From Mycobacterium sp. Marseille-P9652 (GTDB lineage Bacteria > Actinomycetota > Actinomycetes > Mycobacteriales > Mycobacteriaceae), in assembly GCF_902652685.1 (NCBI RefSeq), contig NZ_CACRUY010000020.1:18177-82176 (forward strand): DNA of 64,000 nt. Direction: 5' to 3'. The notes below the pieces were generated by a model, which was not told the DNA's origin, searched no databases, and saw only the letters and a list, made by a program, of their open reading frames with translations. How positions within the stretch are numbered: position 1 is the stretch's first letter; every line of letters begins with the position of its first letter. Made by a program: the position numbers and the translations under genes. Positions 25,592 through 34,781 of this stretch are shown in pieces.

Positions 25592-25996
25592 ATGGCGATG
25601 TCCTCCTCCGTGCCCGCTTCGGCGCCGTCCTCCCTGGGCGTCCTGAGCCCCGACGTGACTCACGCACACGACGCCGCGGGCCCGCGCGAGCGGTACGCGG
25701 AACCGCCGCCACGCGAGATCCTCGACGCCGCCGGCGAGCTGCTGCGAGCGCTGGCCGCGCCCGTGCGCATCGCGATCGTCCTGCAACTGCGCGAGTCGCA
25801 GCGCTGCGTGCACGAGCTCGTCGACGCGCTGGGCGTGCCGCAACCGCTGGTCAGCCAGCACCTGAAGATTTTGAAGGCGGCCGGCGTGGTCGCCGGGGAG
25901 CGGTCCGGCCGCGAGGTGCTGTACCGGCTCGCCGACCACCATCTGGCGAACATCGTGGTGGACGCCGTCGCGCACGCCGGCGAGGACGCTTCATGA
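25592..25996 (+). CDS. smtB: Zinc-responsive ArsR/SmtB-family repressor
   Basis: 134-residue winged-helix DNA-binding protein. The helix-turn-helix is CVHELVDALGVPQPLVSQHLKI-like (about residues 70-90). The alpha-5 helix has a DHHL...D..AHAGE pattern matching the Zn(II) site of SmtB. In the family, apo-protein represses and zinc causes release. The stop overlaps the zur start (ATGA), so the two are coupled. In M. tuberculosis Rv2358 responds to zinc and controls zur (furB); I infer the same here. A palindrome lies upstream. Confidence 0.95.
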   Translation: MAMSSSVPASAPSSLGVLSPDVTHAHDAAGPRERYAEPPPREILDAAGELLRALAAPVRIAIVLQLRESQRCVHELVDALGVPQPLVSQHLKILKAAGVVAGERSGREVLYRLADHHLANIVVDAVAHAGEDAS

Positions 25997-26382
25997 CGGC
26001 CAGCGTCCGCGCCACCCGGCAGCGGGCGGCCATCTCCACACTGCTGGAGACGCTCGACGATTTCCGCTCGGCCCAGGAACTGCACGACGAACTCCGCCGG
26101 CGCGGCGAGAACATCGGCCTGACCACCGTGTACCGGACGCTGCAATCGATGGCGACCGCGGGCCTGGTCGACACGCTGCGCACCGACACCGGCGAGTCGG
26201 TGTACCGGAGGTGCTCGGAACACCATCACCACCATCTGGTCTGCCGGGTCTGCGGCTCCGCCGTCGAGGTGGGCGATCACGAGGTCGAGGAATGGGCCGC
26301 GCAAGTGGCCGCCAAGCACGGCTTCTCCGACGTCAGCCACACCATCGAGATCTTCGGCACCTGCTCGCAGTGCGGGTCCTGA
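25993..26382 (+). CDS. zur: Zinc uptake regulator Zur (FurB)
   Basis: 129-residue Fur-family repressor. It has an N-terminal winged helix (RQRAAISTLLETLDDFRSAQ, GLTTVYRTLQSM) and a C-terminal metal and dimerisation domain with CRVCG and CSQCG, the structural zinc tetrad. The run SEHHHHHLVC contributes the regulatory site. With zinc bound it would repress high-affinity zinc uptake, alternative ribosomal proteins and sometimes ESX-3. It starts at the ATGA overlap with smtB. Length and order match Rv2359. Confidence 0.96.
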   Translation: MTASVRATRQRAAISTLLETLDDFRSAQELHDELRRRGENIGLTTVYRTLQSMATAGLVDTLRTDTGESVYRRCSEHHHHHLVCRVCGSAVEVGDHEVEEWAAQVAAKHGFSDVSHTIEIFGTCSQCGS

Positions 26383-26515
26383 CCGGCCGGAAACGGCGCG
26401 GCCCGGCCACCGGAAATTTTTCCTCCAGAAAGTTGTCCGACTGGCGCACGCCGCGCGCTCCTACCCATGAGTGGCCCACGGGCCAAGACCAGAACTCACG
26501 GGAAGCGAGAACACG

Positions 26516-27496
26516 ATGGGCACAAAGTCAGCGCCCCACCTGCGGCCGGTACACGATGTCGAGGGCCCGTCCCTGCAATTTCGCACCATCCACGGCCACC
26601 GGCGCGCCTTCCGCACCGCCGGATCCGGACCCGCCCTGCTGCTGATCCACGGCGTCGGCGACAAGTCCGCTTCCTGGGGGCCGGTGCACGCCAAGCTCGC
26701 GCAACGGTTCACGGTCATCGCGCCCGACCTGCTGGGCCACGGCGAGTCCGACAAGCCGCGTGCCGACTACTCGCTGGCGGCGTTCGCCAACGGCATGCGC
26801 GATCTGCTCGCCGTGCTCGGCATCGACCGGGTGACCGTCGTCGGGCACTCGTTCGGTGGCGGGCTCGCCATGCAACTCGCCTATCAGTACCCGCACCTGG
26901 TCGAGCGCATCGTGCTGGTGAGCAGCGGAGGGGTCGCGCAGGACGTCTGCGTCGGCTTGCGGGCCGCGGCGATGCCGATGGGCAGCGAGGCGCTGGCCGT
27001 ACTGCGCGCCCCCGGGGTGATGCCCGCGGTGCGACTGTTCGGACGGGCGGTCGAAAAGACCCTGGGCTCAACGAAGTTCGGGCGCGATGTCGGCGACGCC
27101 GTAAGCCTGCTCGAGGGTTTCCAGGACGCCAAAGCGCTGTCCGCGTTCGCCCGGACGCTGCGGTCGGTGGTGGATCGGCGCGGCCAGTTCGTCACCATGC
27201 TGGACCGAAGTTACCTTGTGGAACACGTTCCGGTGCAGATCATCTGGGGCGAGGACGATCCGATCATCCCCGTGCGGCATGCCCACATCGCCCACGAGGC
27301 GATGCCGGGCTCGCGCCTCGAGGTGTTCGAGGACTCCGGGCACATGCCGTTCAGCGACCACCCGGACCGCTTCGTCGAGGTTGTCGAGCGGTTCATCGAC
27401 TCGACGCGACCGGCCCACTACGACCAGGACCGGCTGGCGTCGCTGCTGCGCACCGGAACCCACCCGGAGGCGGGTGTCGCGTCGGCGGCGTCCTAG
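26516..27496 (+). CDS. Alpha/beta hydrolase (Rv2715-like)
   Basis: 326 residues. It has the alpha/beta-hydrolase fold with oxyanion HG (LLIHGVGDKSASW), the nucleophile elbow GHSFGGG (Ser near residue 114), the acid in WGEDDPI and the base His in DSGHMPF. It resembles M. tuberculosis Rv2715, a putative esterase of lipid or ester substrates, more than hydrolases in the same chromosomal region. I take ATG 26516; an in-frame ATG at 26471 has a less likely context. It is alone on the plus strand and convergent with the next gene. Confidence 0.88.
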   Translation: MGTKSAPHLRPVHDVEGPSLQFRTIHGHRRAFRTAGSGPALLLIHGVGDKSASWGPVHAKLAQRFTVIAPDLLGHGESDKPRADYSLAAFANGMRDLLAVLGIDRVTVVGHSFGGGLAMQLAYQYPHLVERIVLVSSGGVAQDVCVGLRAAAMPMGSEALAVLRAPGVMPAVRLFGRAVEKTLGSTKFGRDVGDAVSLLEGFQDAKALSAFARTLRSVVDRRGQFVTMLDRSYLVEHVPVQIIWGEDDPIIPVRHAHIAHEAMPGSRLEVFEDSGHMPFSDHPDRFVEVVERFIDSTRPAHYDQDRLASLLRTGTHPEAGVASAAS

Positions 27497-27602
27497 GCGG
27501 ATGGTGGCGAGCCGCGTCGTCCGGCTTCACCGCCTTGGCGGCGACCCACTGCGCCCGGCTACGCCGCGCTTGCGATCGCCGCGGCCGCACTCGCGATCGC
27601 CA

Positions 27603-28034
27603 CTAGGCGGTCAAGGCGTCACGGATCTGCACGCCCGTGTCGAGCACCAAGAGGATGAGGGTGCGCAGGGCATCGTCGGTGAGGCCGCCGCCGGGGAAGT
27701 TGTAGCGCAGCATGACGTCGGCGGTCTTGGACGCGCCCCTGCCGGAGTTGCCACGGACGGCCTTGTCGGCGACTTTCTCCACCACCGTCACGCTGCCGAA
27801 GTTGACGTCGCGGGCCTGCTTGGCGGCCCGATCGCTGACCTTTCTGGTGAGCGGCAGGTCCCACGCCAGCACCTGGGTGAGCGACACCAGGTCCAGGCCG
27901 TCGGCGATGGTGACCACGCGCAGCGACGCGAAGGTGCCGTTGTGGCGGACCGTCAGCGCGCCGTCGGACTCTTGCTCGACGGGAAGGGCGTCGCTGAGAA
28001 GCGAAGCGAGCCGATCCTGCAGCGATGGCATCAT
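27603..28034 (-). CDS. Conserved hypothetical protein, Rv2360c-like
   Basis: 143 residues, no signal peptide or membrane helix. It starts [20 protein letters not shown], and its ATG overlaps the uppS stop (ATGA), so it is coupled to uppS. The body alternates beta-type segments ([19 protein letters not shown]) with a basic stretch. A gene in this position and of this size is Rv2360c. I cannot assign a function. Its place after recO-uppS suggests an old, conserved operon. Confidence 0.85.
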   Translation of the reverse strand: MMPSLQDRLASLLSDALPVEQESDGALTVRHNGTFASLRVVTIADGLDLVSLTQVLAWDLPLTRKVSDRAAKQARDVNFGSVTVVEKVADKAVRGNSGRGASKTADVMLRYNFPGGGLTDDALRTLILLVLDTGVQIRDALTA

Positions 28035-28924
28035 GCGCTCCCGAATCTGCGATTGCGCGACGCGTACTCCTCGCACGCGGCCCACAGGTCGCGGCGGTCG
28101 TAGTCGGGCCACAGCTTGTCCTGGAAGATGAACTCGGCGTAGGCCGCCTGCCACAGCATGAAATTGCTGGACCGCTGCTCCCCCGACGTGCGCAGGAACA
28201 GGTCCACGTCGGGGATGTCGGGGCGCTGCATGTGACGGGCGATCGTCGACTCGTTGATCCGCTCGGGGTTCAGCCGGCCGGCGGCGGCCTCGCGCGCGAT
28301 TTGCTTTGTCGCCTCGGCGATTTCGGTGCGCCCCCCGTAGTTCACGCAGTAGTTGATCGTGATCACGTCGTTGTTCCTCGTCATCTCCTCCGCCACCGCG
28401 AGCTCGTGAATCACGCTGCGCCACAGGCGCGGACGCGACCCGACCCAGCGGATCCGCACACCCATCTCGTTGAGGTTCTCCCGGCGCCGCCGCACCACGT
28501 CGCGGTTGAATCCCATGAGGAAGCGCACCTCCTCGGCGGAGCGCTTCCAGTTCTCGGTGGAGAAGGCATACAGGCTGAGCCACTTGATGCCGAGTTCGAC
28601 CGCGCCGCAGGCGATGTCAATGACCACCGCCTCACCCATCTTGTGGCCCTCGGTGCGACGCAGCCCCCGCTGGGTGGCCCAGCGGCCGTTGCCGTCCATC
28701 ACGATCGCGACATGGTTGGGCAACCGGTCGGCCGGGATCCGCGGCGCGGCCGCCTTCGAGACGTGCTGCGGTGGCCGCCGCGGGCCACCGCCGGGCAACG
28801 GCGGCAACTCGGGGAACACCACGGGCCAGGTCGACGTGTCGGGGAAGGTGGGGTAGTCGTCGGGCGCGGGGGGCAATTGGGGGAACTCGGCGGACGCCCG
28901 CCGTCGCTCGGCCCGGCTAGCCAC
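28031..28924 (-). CDS. uppS: cis-prenyltransferase, decaprenyl diphosphate synthase
   Basis: Extends farnesyl-type diphosphates with isopentenyl diphosphate to the C50 decaprenyl phosphate carrier used for peptidoglycan and arabinogalactan assembly. The 297-residue protein has the catalytic P-loop-like [17 protein letters not shown] (Asp in MDGN), [11 protein letters not shown], and the C-terminal [19 protein letters not shown]. An N-terminal extension of about 70 residues, rich in Pro, is typical of Rv2361c. It overlaps the recO end by 8 bases. Confidence 0.95.
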   Translation of the reverse strand: MASRAERRRASAEFPQLPPAPDDYPTFPDTSTWPVVFPELPPLPGGGPRRPPQHVSKAAAPRIPADRLPNHVAIVMDGNGRWATQRGLRRTEGHKMGEAVVIDIACGAVELGIKWLSLYAFSTENWKRSAEEVRFLMGFNRDVVRRRRENLNEMGVRIRWVGSRPRLWRSVIHELAVAEEMTRNNDVITINYCVNYGGRTEIAEATKQIAREAAAGRLNPERINESTIARHMQRPDIPDVDLFLRTSGEQRSSNFMLWQAAYAEFIFQDKLWPDYDRRDLWAACEEYASRNRRFGSA

Positions 28925-29681
28925 AGTCCACGTCCTGGCCCGCCCGGTCGTACACGCGCTCCACCAGCGGCAGCGTCTTCAGTTGCCGCTCCAGGTGCCA
29001 TTGCAGGTGGGCGGCCACCAATCCGCTGACGTAGCCGCGATGGGGCTGGGGCGCCTGTTCGGCGAACTCCCAGTCCCCGTCGTGCAGTGCGGACATCAGG
29101 TCCAGCACGCCCGGCGGCGGAGTGGTGGAACCGGCCGGACGGCAGTGCGCGCAGACGCTTCCGCCGGCCGCGATGTGGAACGCCCGGTGCGGGCCGGGTG
29201 TGGCGCAGCGGGCGCACTCGGTGATCGCCGGCGCCCACCCCGCGATGCCCATCGCGCGCAACAGGTAGGCGTCCAGTAGCAGGTCCCGGGGTCGGCGCCC
29301 GTCGGCCACCGCGCGCAGCGCGCCGACCGTGAGCCGGTGCAGCTCCGGGGCCGGCGCCCGTTCCTCGCCGGCGAGGCGTTCGGCGGTCTCCAGCATCGCG
29401 CATCCGCACGTGTACCGGCCGTAGTCGCTGACGATGTCGGTGGCGAACGCGTCGATGGCGACGACCTGGGTGACGATGTCGAGGTTGCGGCCGGGATGCA
29501 GTTGCACGTCGATGTGCGCGAACGGCTCCAGGCGCGCGCCGAATTTGCTGCGGGTGCGGCGGACGCCCTTGGCCACCGCGCGCACCAGACCGTGATCGCG
29601 GGTCAGCAGGGTGACGATCCGGTCGGCTTCGCCGAGCTTGTGCTGGCGCAGCACCACCGCCCGGTCTCGATACAGCCGCAT
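28917..29681 (-). CDS. recO: DNA repair protein RecO
   Basis: Loads RecA onto SSB-coated single strands in the RecFOR pathway. 254 residues with an OB-fold N-terminus ([20 protein letters not shown]) and a C-terminal helical domain holding a zinc-finger-like CARC...CAHC. The ATG at 29681 marks the start of homology; the open frame continues about 240 codons upstream, without homology, as a shadow of the plus-strand cupin gene. Order recO-uppS-Rv2360c matches M. tuberculosis. Confidence 0.94.
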   Translation of the reverse strand: MRLYRDRAVVLRQHKLGEADRIVTLLTRDHGLVRAVAKGVRRTRSKFGARLEPFAHIDVQLHPGRNLDIVTQVVAIDAFATDIVSDYGRYTCGCAMLETAERLAGEERAPAPELHRLTVGALRAVADGRRPRDLLLDAYLLRAMGIAGWAPAITECARCATPGPHRAFHIAAGGSVCAHCRPAGSTTPPPGVLDLMSALHDGDWEFAEQAPQPHRGYVSGLVAAHLQWHLERQLKTLPLVERVYDRAGQDVDCG

Positions 29682-29741
29682 CCGGACAATTCTGCCCCGT
29701 TGCCGCCGAGTCTGTTTTGGTGACACGCTCCGGGTATCAGG

Positions 29742-29786
29742 CGGGTAAATCACCCGTTGCATATTTCGTGAATTCTGATCCATACT
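29742..29786 (+). promoter_or_regulatory. Promoter and small palindrome upstream of the cupin gene
   Basis: TTGCAT (29757-29762), an 18-base spacer and CATACT (29781-29786) resemble a housekeeping promoter. Immediately before it is the inverted repeat CGGGT-aaatc-ACCCG (29742-29756). Its place against the -35 suits an operator for the cupin-P450 pair. A good GAGGAGG ribosome-binding site precedes the cupin ATG. Confidence 0.5.
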
Positions 29787-29816
29787 TAGCCACACGGAAT
29801 CGAGGAGGCTTCTCAC

Positions 29817-30272
29817 ATGACGATCGTTGACGTGCCGAGCGCCGTGCACATCGGCGCCGACGAGCTGCCGTTCGTCGACCTCGGGGACGGCTCCCGGCTG
29901 AAGGTGATCCAGGTCAAAGAGGCCGAGGGCCTCTGGATCGTCGAGAACGTCTTCCGCGCCGGCTACGAGGTGCAGCGCCACAAACACACCGGGCCGGTGT
30001 ACGCCTACACGACGGCGGGCGCGTGGAGGTACAAGGAATACGACTACGTCAACCGCGCGGGCTCGTTCCTCTACGAACCGGCGGGGTCGATCCACACGCT
30101 GCGGGTTCTCGAGGACGACACCCACGTCTGGTTCCAGATCTACGGCGCCAACCTCAACCTCGACGCCGACGGCAACGTGGACAGCGTGGTCGACGGCGCG
30201 AGCGCCCTGGCGACCTATCGGACGCTGTGCGAGGCGGCCGGTCTGCCCAGCCCGAACGTCTTGACCGGCTGA
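29817..30272 (+). CDS. Cupin-domain protein, 2,4'-dihydroxyacetophenone dioxygenase-like
   Basis: 151 residues forming one cupin barrel. Metal-ligand candidates are His55 and His57 (QRHKHTGP) and His93 (GSIHTL). The stretch YTTAGAWRYKEYDYVNRAGS, typical of the dihydroxyacetophenone-dioxygenase-like group, lies between them. Members are non-haem iron dioxygenases or sensors; the true substrate is unknown. The P450 gene starts 4 bases after its stop, so both are probably made together and may act on the same compound. A strong GAGGAGG site supports the start. M. tuberculosis has no such pair between recO and amiA2. Confidence 0.82.
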   Translation: MTIVDVPSAVHIGADELPFVDLGDGSRLKVIQVKEAEGLWIVENVFRAGYEVQRHKHTGPVYAYTTAGAWRYKEYDYVNRAGSFLYEPAGSIHTLRVLEDDTHVWFQIYGANLNLDADGNVDSVVDGASALATYRTLCEAAGLPSPNVLTG

Positions 30273-30276
30273 CACC

Positions 30277-31491
30277 ATGACCAGCACCGCGTCGGTTCCC
30301 GTCGACCTGGCCAGCCCCGACACCTTCGTCGCGGGCGCGCCGCACGAGGCGCTGGCGGCGCTGCGGGACACCGATCCGGTGCACTGGCAGCCGATGGACA
30401 ACGAACCGGGATTCTGGGCGGTCCTGCGCTACGCCGACGTCGTGCACGTCGCCCGCCACCCCGAAATCTTCTCGTCCCACCACGCGGGCGTCGTCGTCGA
30501 GGATCCGCCGCCCGACACGCTGGCCCGGATGCGCAACATGCTGCTGGCGATGGATCCGCCCCGCCACACGGCCCACCGGGGGCCGTTGTCCCCGCATTTC
30601 CGGCCCCGCGCGGTCGCGCGGCTCGAGGATCGGGTGCGCGCGATCTGCCGCGACATCATGGCCGGGGCGCGGGAGAAGGGCGAGGTCGAATTCGTTCACG
30701 AGGTCGCCGCCGGCCTGCCCACGCAGGTGATCGGCGAGTATTTCGGCCTGCCGCGCGGCGATTGGGACTACCTCCGAAAGCTGGCGGAGCGCACCACGTC
30801 CAGCCAGGATCCGGAGCTGGGCGACCCGACGGCCCCGAACTCCACCGGCGGGGGCGAGATGGCCGCCTACGCCGTCGAGTTCGCCGCCGCGAAACGCCGG
30901 CGTCCCCCCGCCGACGACCTGACCAGCGCCATATTGCACGCCGACTTCGGCGGCCGGCGGATGAGCGACGCCGACTTCGGCGACTTCTTCGTGCAGCTCG
31001 TCACCGCGGGCTTCGACACCACCAAGGCCATGCTGTCGTCCGGGCTGCTGACCCTGCTGCGCCACCCGGACCAGCTGGCCGAGCTGCGGGCCGACCCCTC
31101 GCTGCTGCCGGGCGCCGTCGAGGAGATCGTCCGCTACGACAACCCGCTGCACTACTTCCGGCGCACCGCGCTCGTCGACACCGAGCTCGCCGGCACCCGC
31201 ATCGCGGCCGGGGACAAGGTGGCGATGTACTACACGTCGGCCAACAGGGACGACGCCGTGTTCACCAGCCCGCAGACGTTCGACATCCACCGCCGGCCCA
31301 ACCACCACCTGTCGTTCGGCTTCGGGAGCCACTTCTGCCTCGGGGTGCACCTGGCCAGGCTCGAGGGCCGGGTGTTCTTCCGGGAGCTCCTCGAGTGGTC
31401 TCCGACGATCGAGCTCACCGGCGAGCCGGTCCGGGTCCGCTCCAACCTGAACAACTCGCTGAAACGCCTCCCCATCCTGCTGGCCGGCTGA
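30277..31491 (+). CDS. Cytochrome P450
   Basis: 404-residue soluble bacterial P450. The I-helix oxygen-binding motif is AGFDTTK (244-250), the K-helix ExxR is EEIVR (282-286), and the haem loop is FGFGSHFCLG with the thiolate ligand Cys354. It needs a ferredoxin and reductase encoded elsewhere. The 4-base gap to the cupin gene implies one operon. The CYP family cannot be read safely by eye, and the substrate is unknown; steroid, terpene or xenobiotic are all possible. Confidence 0.93.
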   Translation: MTSTASVPVDLASPDTFVAGAPHEALAALRDTDPVHWQPMDNEPGFWAVLRYADVVHVARHPEIFSSHHAGVVVEDPPPDTLARMRNMLLAMDPPRHTAHRGPLSPHFRPRAVARLEDRVRAICRDIMAGAREKGEVEFVHEVAAGLPTQVIGEYFGLPRGDWDYLRKLAERTTSSQDPELGDPTAPNSTGGGEMAAYAVEFAAAKRRRPPADDLTSAILHADFGGRRMSDADFGDFFVQLVTAGFDTTKAMLSSGLLTLLRHPDQLAELRADPSLLPGAVEEIVRYDNPLHYFRRTALVDTELAGTRIAAGDKVAMYYTSANRDDAVFTSPQTFDIHRRPNHHLSFGFGSHFCLGVHLARLEGRVFFRELLEWSPTIELTGEPVRVRSNLNNSLKRLPILLAG

Positions 31492-31554
31492 GGCTCAACG
31501 CGCCGCGGACCAGCCATAACCACCCCGCTGCGCGCTCACGGGCGTCCGCGCCGA

Positions 31555-31560
31555 TAGTCT
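31555..31560 (+). promoter_or_regulatory. -10 element (TAGTCT) of amiA2
   Basis: TAGTCT lies 8 bases before the GTG at 31569, with no Shine-Dalgarno. This fits a leaderless message and supports this start, which is far inside a longer open frame. Confidence 0.45.
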
Positions 31561-31568
31561 CCTCACCT

Positions 31569-33068
31569 GTGATTGGCGCGTCCGCCCCTGATTTCGGGTC
31601 CGTTTCCGGGCCCCGTGGCCAGCGCCTGCCCACCCTCACTGACCTGCTCTATCAGCTGGCCAGCCGGGCCGTGACATCCAACACACTGGTACGCCGCTCG
31701 CTGCACGCGATCAACACCAGCCAGTCCACGCTCAACGCCTTCCGCGTGGTGCTCACCGAGTCGGCGCTGGCCGACGCGGCCGAGGCCGACCGCCGCCGGG
31801 CCGCCGGCGACACGGCGCCGCTGCTGGGCATCCCGATCGCGGTCAAGGACGCCGTCGACATCGCCGGCGTGCCCACGGCCTTCGGCACCGAGGGACACGT
31901 CCGGCCGGCCGCGCACGACTCGGAGGTGGTCCGCCGGCTGAAGGCCGCCGGCGCGGTGATCGTCGGCAAGACCAACACCTGCGAGCTGGGCCAGTGGCCG
32001 TTCACCAGCGGCCCCGGGTTCGGCCACACTCACAATCCGTGGTCGCGCCGGCACACCCCGGGCGGTTCGTCGGGGGGCAGCGCGGCCGCGGTGGCGGCCG
32101 GCCTGGTCACCGCGGCCATCGGCTCGGACGGCGCCGGCAGCGTCCGCGTCCCCGCCGCATGGACCCACCTGGTGGGCATCAAGCCGCAGCGCGGCCGCAT
32201 CTCCACCTGGCCGCTGCCGGAGGCGTTCAACGGCCTCACGGTCAACGGGGTGCTGGCCCGCACGGTGGCCGACGCGGCGCTGGTGCTCGACGCGGCGTCG
32301 GGCAACGTCGACGGCGACCGGCACAAGCCGCCGCCGCTGACCGCCTCCGACTACGTGGGGATCGCGCCCGGACCGCTGAACATCGCGCTGTCCACCCGCT
32401 TCCCGTGGACCGGTTTCCGCGCCAAGTTGCACCCCGAGATCCTGGCGGCCACCCGCGCGGTGGCGCGGCAGCTCGAGCTGCTCGGTCACACCGTCGTGAC
32501 CGGCAACCCGGACTACGGCAAGCGGTTGTCGTGGGACTTCGTCGTCCGAGCCACCGCGGGCCTGCGGGAGTGGGAGGAGCGGCTGGGCGACGGCGTCACG
32601 CTGGACCCGCGCACCATGTCCAACCTGCGCCTCGGTCACGTCCTCGGGGAGGCGATCCTGCGCAGCGCGCGGCTGCACGAGGTCGCCGCACAGCGCCGGG
32701 TGGGCTCGATCTTCGACATCGTCGACGTGGTTCTGGCGCCGACGACCGCCCAACCGCCGCCGCTGGCGCGCTCCTTCGACCGCATGGGCACCTACGGAAC
32801 CGATCGGGCGATGGTGGCCGCGTGCCCGGTGACCTGGCCGTGGAACGTGCTGGGCTGGCCGTCCATCAGCGTTCCGGCGGGCTTCACGTCCGACGGCCTG
32901 CCGATCGGGGTGCAGCTGATGGGTCCGGCGAACAGCGAGGGCATGCTGATTTCGCTGGCGGCCGAGCTGGAGGCGGTGTGCGGGTGGGTGTCGAAGCAGC
33001 CCACGGCGTGGTGGCACCACAGCACGGAGACCCCGCCGGTGCCCGGCGCTCCCCCGCCGCGTCGCTAG
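31569..33068 (+). CDS. amiA2: Amidase (amidase-signature family)
   Basis: 499-residue Ser-cisSer-Lys amidase. Signature residues are the Lys in IAVKDAVD, the Gly/Ser-rich TPGGSSGGSAAAVAAGL with the cis-Ser, and GSDGAGSVRVPA with the nucleophile Ser. It hydrolyses amide substrates that cannot be predicted. The open frame extends back to 30762 across the P450 gene, but homology begins after GTG 31569. It corresponds to Rv2363. The C-terminus is Pro-rich. Confidence 0.93.
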   Translation: MIGASAPDFGSVSGPRGQRLPTLTDLLYQLASRAVTSNTLVRRSLHAINTSQSTLNAFRVVLTESALADAAEADRRRAAGDTAPLLGIPIAVKDAVDIAGVPTAFGTEGHVRPAAHDSEVVRRLKAAGAVIVGKTNTCELGQWPFTSGPGFGHTHNPWSRRHTPGGSSGGSAAAVAAGLVTAAIGSDGAGSVRVPAAWTHLVGIKPQRGRISTWPLPEAFNGLTVNGVLARTVADAALVLDAASGNVDGDRHKPPPLTASDYVGIAPGPLNIALSTRFPWTGFRAKLHPEILAATRAVARQLELLGHTVVTGNPDYGKRLSWDFVVRATAGLREWEERLGDGVTLDPRTMSNLRLGHVLGEAILRSARLHEVAAQRRVGSIFDIVDVVLAPTTAQPPPLARSFDRMGTYGTDRAMVAACPVTWPWNVLGWPSISVPAGFTSDGLPIGVQLMGPANSEGMLISLAAELEAVCGWVSKQPTAWWHHSTETPPVPGAPPPRR

Positions 33069-33131
33069 TTTCACCGAAAACCCAAGCGTCACAGCGCGTT
33101 TGTGGGCGACGGCACCGGGTAGTCCGCCCCG

Positions 33132-34775
33132 GTGGAATCCCCTCACGATGCCTCGGACCTCGACGCGGTCGCGCGCAGCCACTTCGGGTGGGAGCGCCTG
33201 ACCGGCGACCAACGCGAGGCGATGCGCGCGGTGCTGCGGGGCCGCGACGTGCTTGCCGTGCTACCGACCGGGTCCGGGAAGTCGGCGATCTACCAGGTGC
33301 CCTCGCTGCTGATCGACGGGTTGACGCTGGTGGTGTCGCCGCTGATCGCGTTGCAGGAGGACCAGATCAGCGCGATCGAGGACGGTGGTGCGGGCACCGC
33401 CGTTGCGATCAATTCCGGCCTGCGGGCCCGCGACCGGTGGCGCAGCTGGGACTTGATCGACAAGCGCGAGGCGGACTTCGTCTTCGTCGCCCCCGAGCAG
33501 CTGGCGAACGACGAGGTGGTGGCCCGGCTGGGTGCCGTGGGGCCGTCGCTGATCGTGGTGGACGAGGCGCACTGCGTGTCGGCGTGGGGGCATGACTTCC
33601 GGCCCGACTACCGGCGTCTCGCCGATGTCTTCCGGCGGCTCGGCGAGTCGATTCCCGTTGTGGCGCTGACGGCGACCGCGTCGGTGGTGGTGCGCCGCGA
33701 CATCGTCGACCGCCTCGGTCTGCGCGACCCCGCCATCGTGGTCGCCGGCTTCGACCGGCCGAATCTGCGGCTCGCGGTCCAGCGTCACCTCGACGACGAG
33801 GACAAGCGGCGCGCGGTCCTCGACGCGCTGCCCGGGCTGCCCGGCCCCGGCCTGTTGTACGTGGCGACGCGCAGGGACGCGGAGTACTACGCGGAAGCGT
33901 TGCGGGACAAGGGGCTTACGACGGCCGCCTATCATGCGGGCATGTCGGCCGCCGAGCGCGACGACGTGCACACGGGATTCCGCGACGACGAGTACGAGGT
34001 CGTGGTGGCGACGTCGGCGTTCGGGATGGGAATCGACAAACCCAACGTGCGCTTCGTCGCGCACGCCTCGGCCCCCGACTCGCTGGACAGCTACTACCAA
34101 CAGATCGGCCGCGCCGGGCGCGACGGCGATCAGGCGCTGGCATTGCTGTTCTACCGCCCGGAAGATCTTGGCCTGGCACGCTTTTTCTCCGGCGGCGGCC
34201 CGGACGAGGAGGCACTGCGCGCGGTGTCCGCCGTCCTCGACAGGTCCGACCCGACGCGGCTGAAAGACCTGCGCGACGGGCTCGACGTGCGCGGACGCAC
34301 GCTCACCAACGCCGTCAACCTGCTCGAGGAGGCCGGCGCGGTGCGCTCCACCCGGAAGGGCTTTGTGAGCGCCGGCATGTCGACGGACGACGCGGTGACC
34401 GCGGCGTTGCGGGCGGCCGAGCTGCGGGAGCGGGTCGATCTCAGCCGCATCGAGATGATGCGCGGGTACGCCGAAACCACCAGCTGCCGAAGAGTTTTCC
34501 TGCTTTCCTATTTCGGCGAGCACCTGGGCGGCCCGTGCGGTAACTGCGACCTCTGCTCGGAGGCCGAGCGGCTCGACGCCGGATCCGACGAGCCCGCGTT
34601 GCCGATCGACACCGCGGTGCGACATCCCGAATTCGGGCCGGGCGTGGTCATCGGCGGCGACCGCGACCGCATCGTCGTGCTTTTCGAGCAGTTCGGCTAC
34701 CGGACGTTGTCCGTGGCCGCGGTCCGCCAACACGGACTGCTCGAGGTCGTCGGGGCGGTGGCCGAACCGGCCTGA
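33132..34775 (+). CDS. recQ: RecQ-type ATP-dependent DNA helicase
   Basis: 547 residues, superfamily 2 helicase. Visible are Walker [14 protein letters not shown], motif [22 protein letters not shown] (RecQ-specific), motif III ALTATA, motif [12 protein letters not shown], and the RecQ zinc site SCRR...CGNCDLC. A compact winged-helix-like end follows, and no typical HRDC domain is obvious. It unwinds recombination and fork structures. The GTG at 33132 lacks a strong ribosome-binding site. I know of no gene at this position in M. tuberculosis, so it is part of an insertion between amiA2 and era. Confidence 0.93.
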   Translation: MESPHDASDLDAVARSHFGWERLTGDQREAMRAVLRGRDVLAVLPTGSGKSAIYQVPSLLIDGLTLVVSPLIALQEDQISAIEDGGAGTAVAINSGLRARDRWRSWDLIDKREADFVFVAPEQLANDEVVARLGAVGPSLIVVDEAHCVSAWGHDFRPDYRRLADVFRRLGESIPVVALTATASVVVRRDIVDRLGLRDPAIVVAGFDRPNLRLAVQRHLDDEDKRRAVLDALPGLPGPGLLYVATRRDAEYYAEALRDKGLTTAAYHAGMSAAERDDVHTGFRDDEYEVVVATSAFGMGIDKPNVRFVAHASAPDSLDSYYQQIGRAGRDGDQALALLFYRPEDLGLARFFSGGGPDEEALRAVSAVLDRSDPTRLKDLRDGLDVRGRTLTNAVNLLEEAGAVRSTRKGFVSAGMSTDDAVTAALRAAELRERVDLSRIEMMRGYAETTSCRRVFLLSYFGEHLGGPCGNCDLCSEAERLDAGSDEPALPIDTAVRHPEFGPGVVIGGDRDRIVVLFEQFGYRTLSVAAVRQHGLLEVVGAVAEPA

Positions 34776-34781
34776 CGGCAG

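Noticed and set aside
29682-30401. N-terminal extension of recO by about 240 residues
   Set aside because: The extension runs antisense through the cupin gene and has no RecO homology; ATG 29681 starts the conserved sequence.
30762-31568. N-terminal extension of amiA2
   Set aside because: The upstream part is an out-of-frame reading of the P450 gene; a promoter and GTG at 31569 explain the true start.
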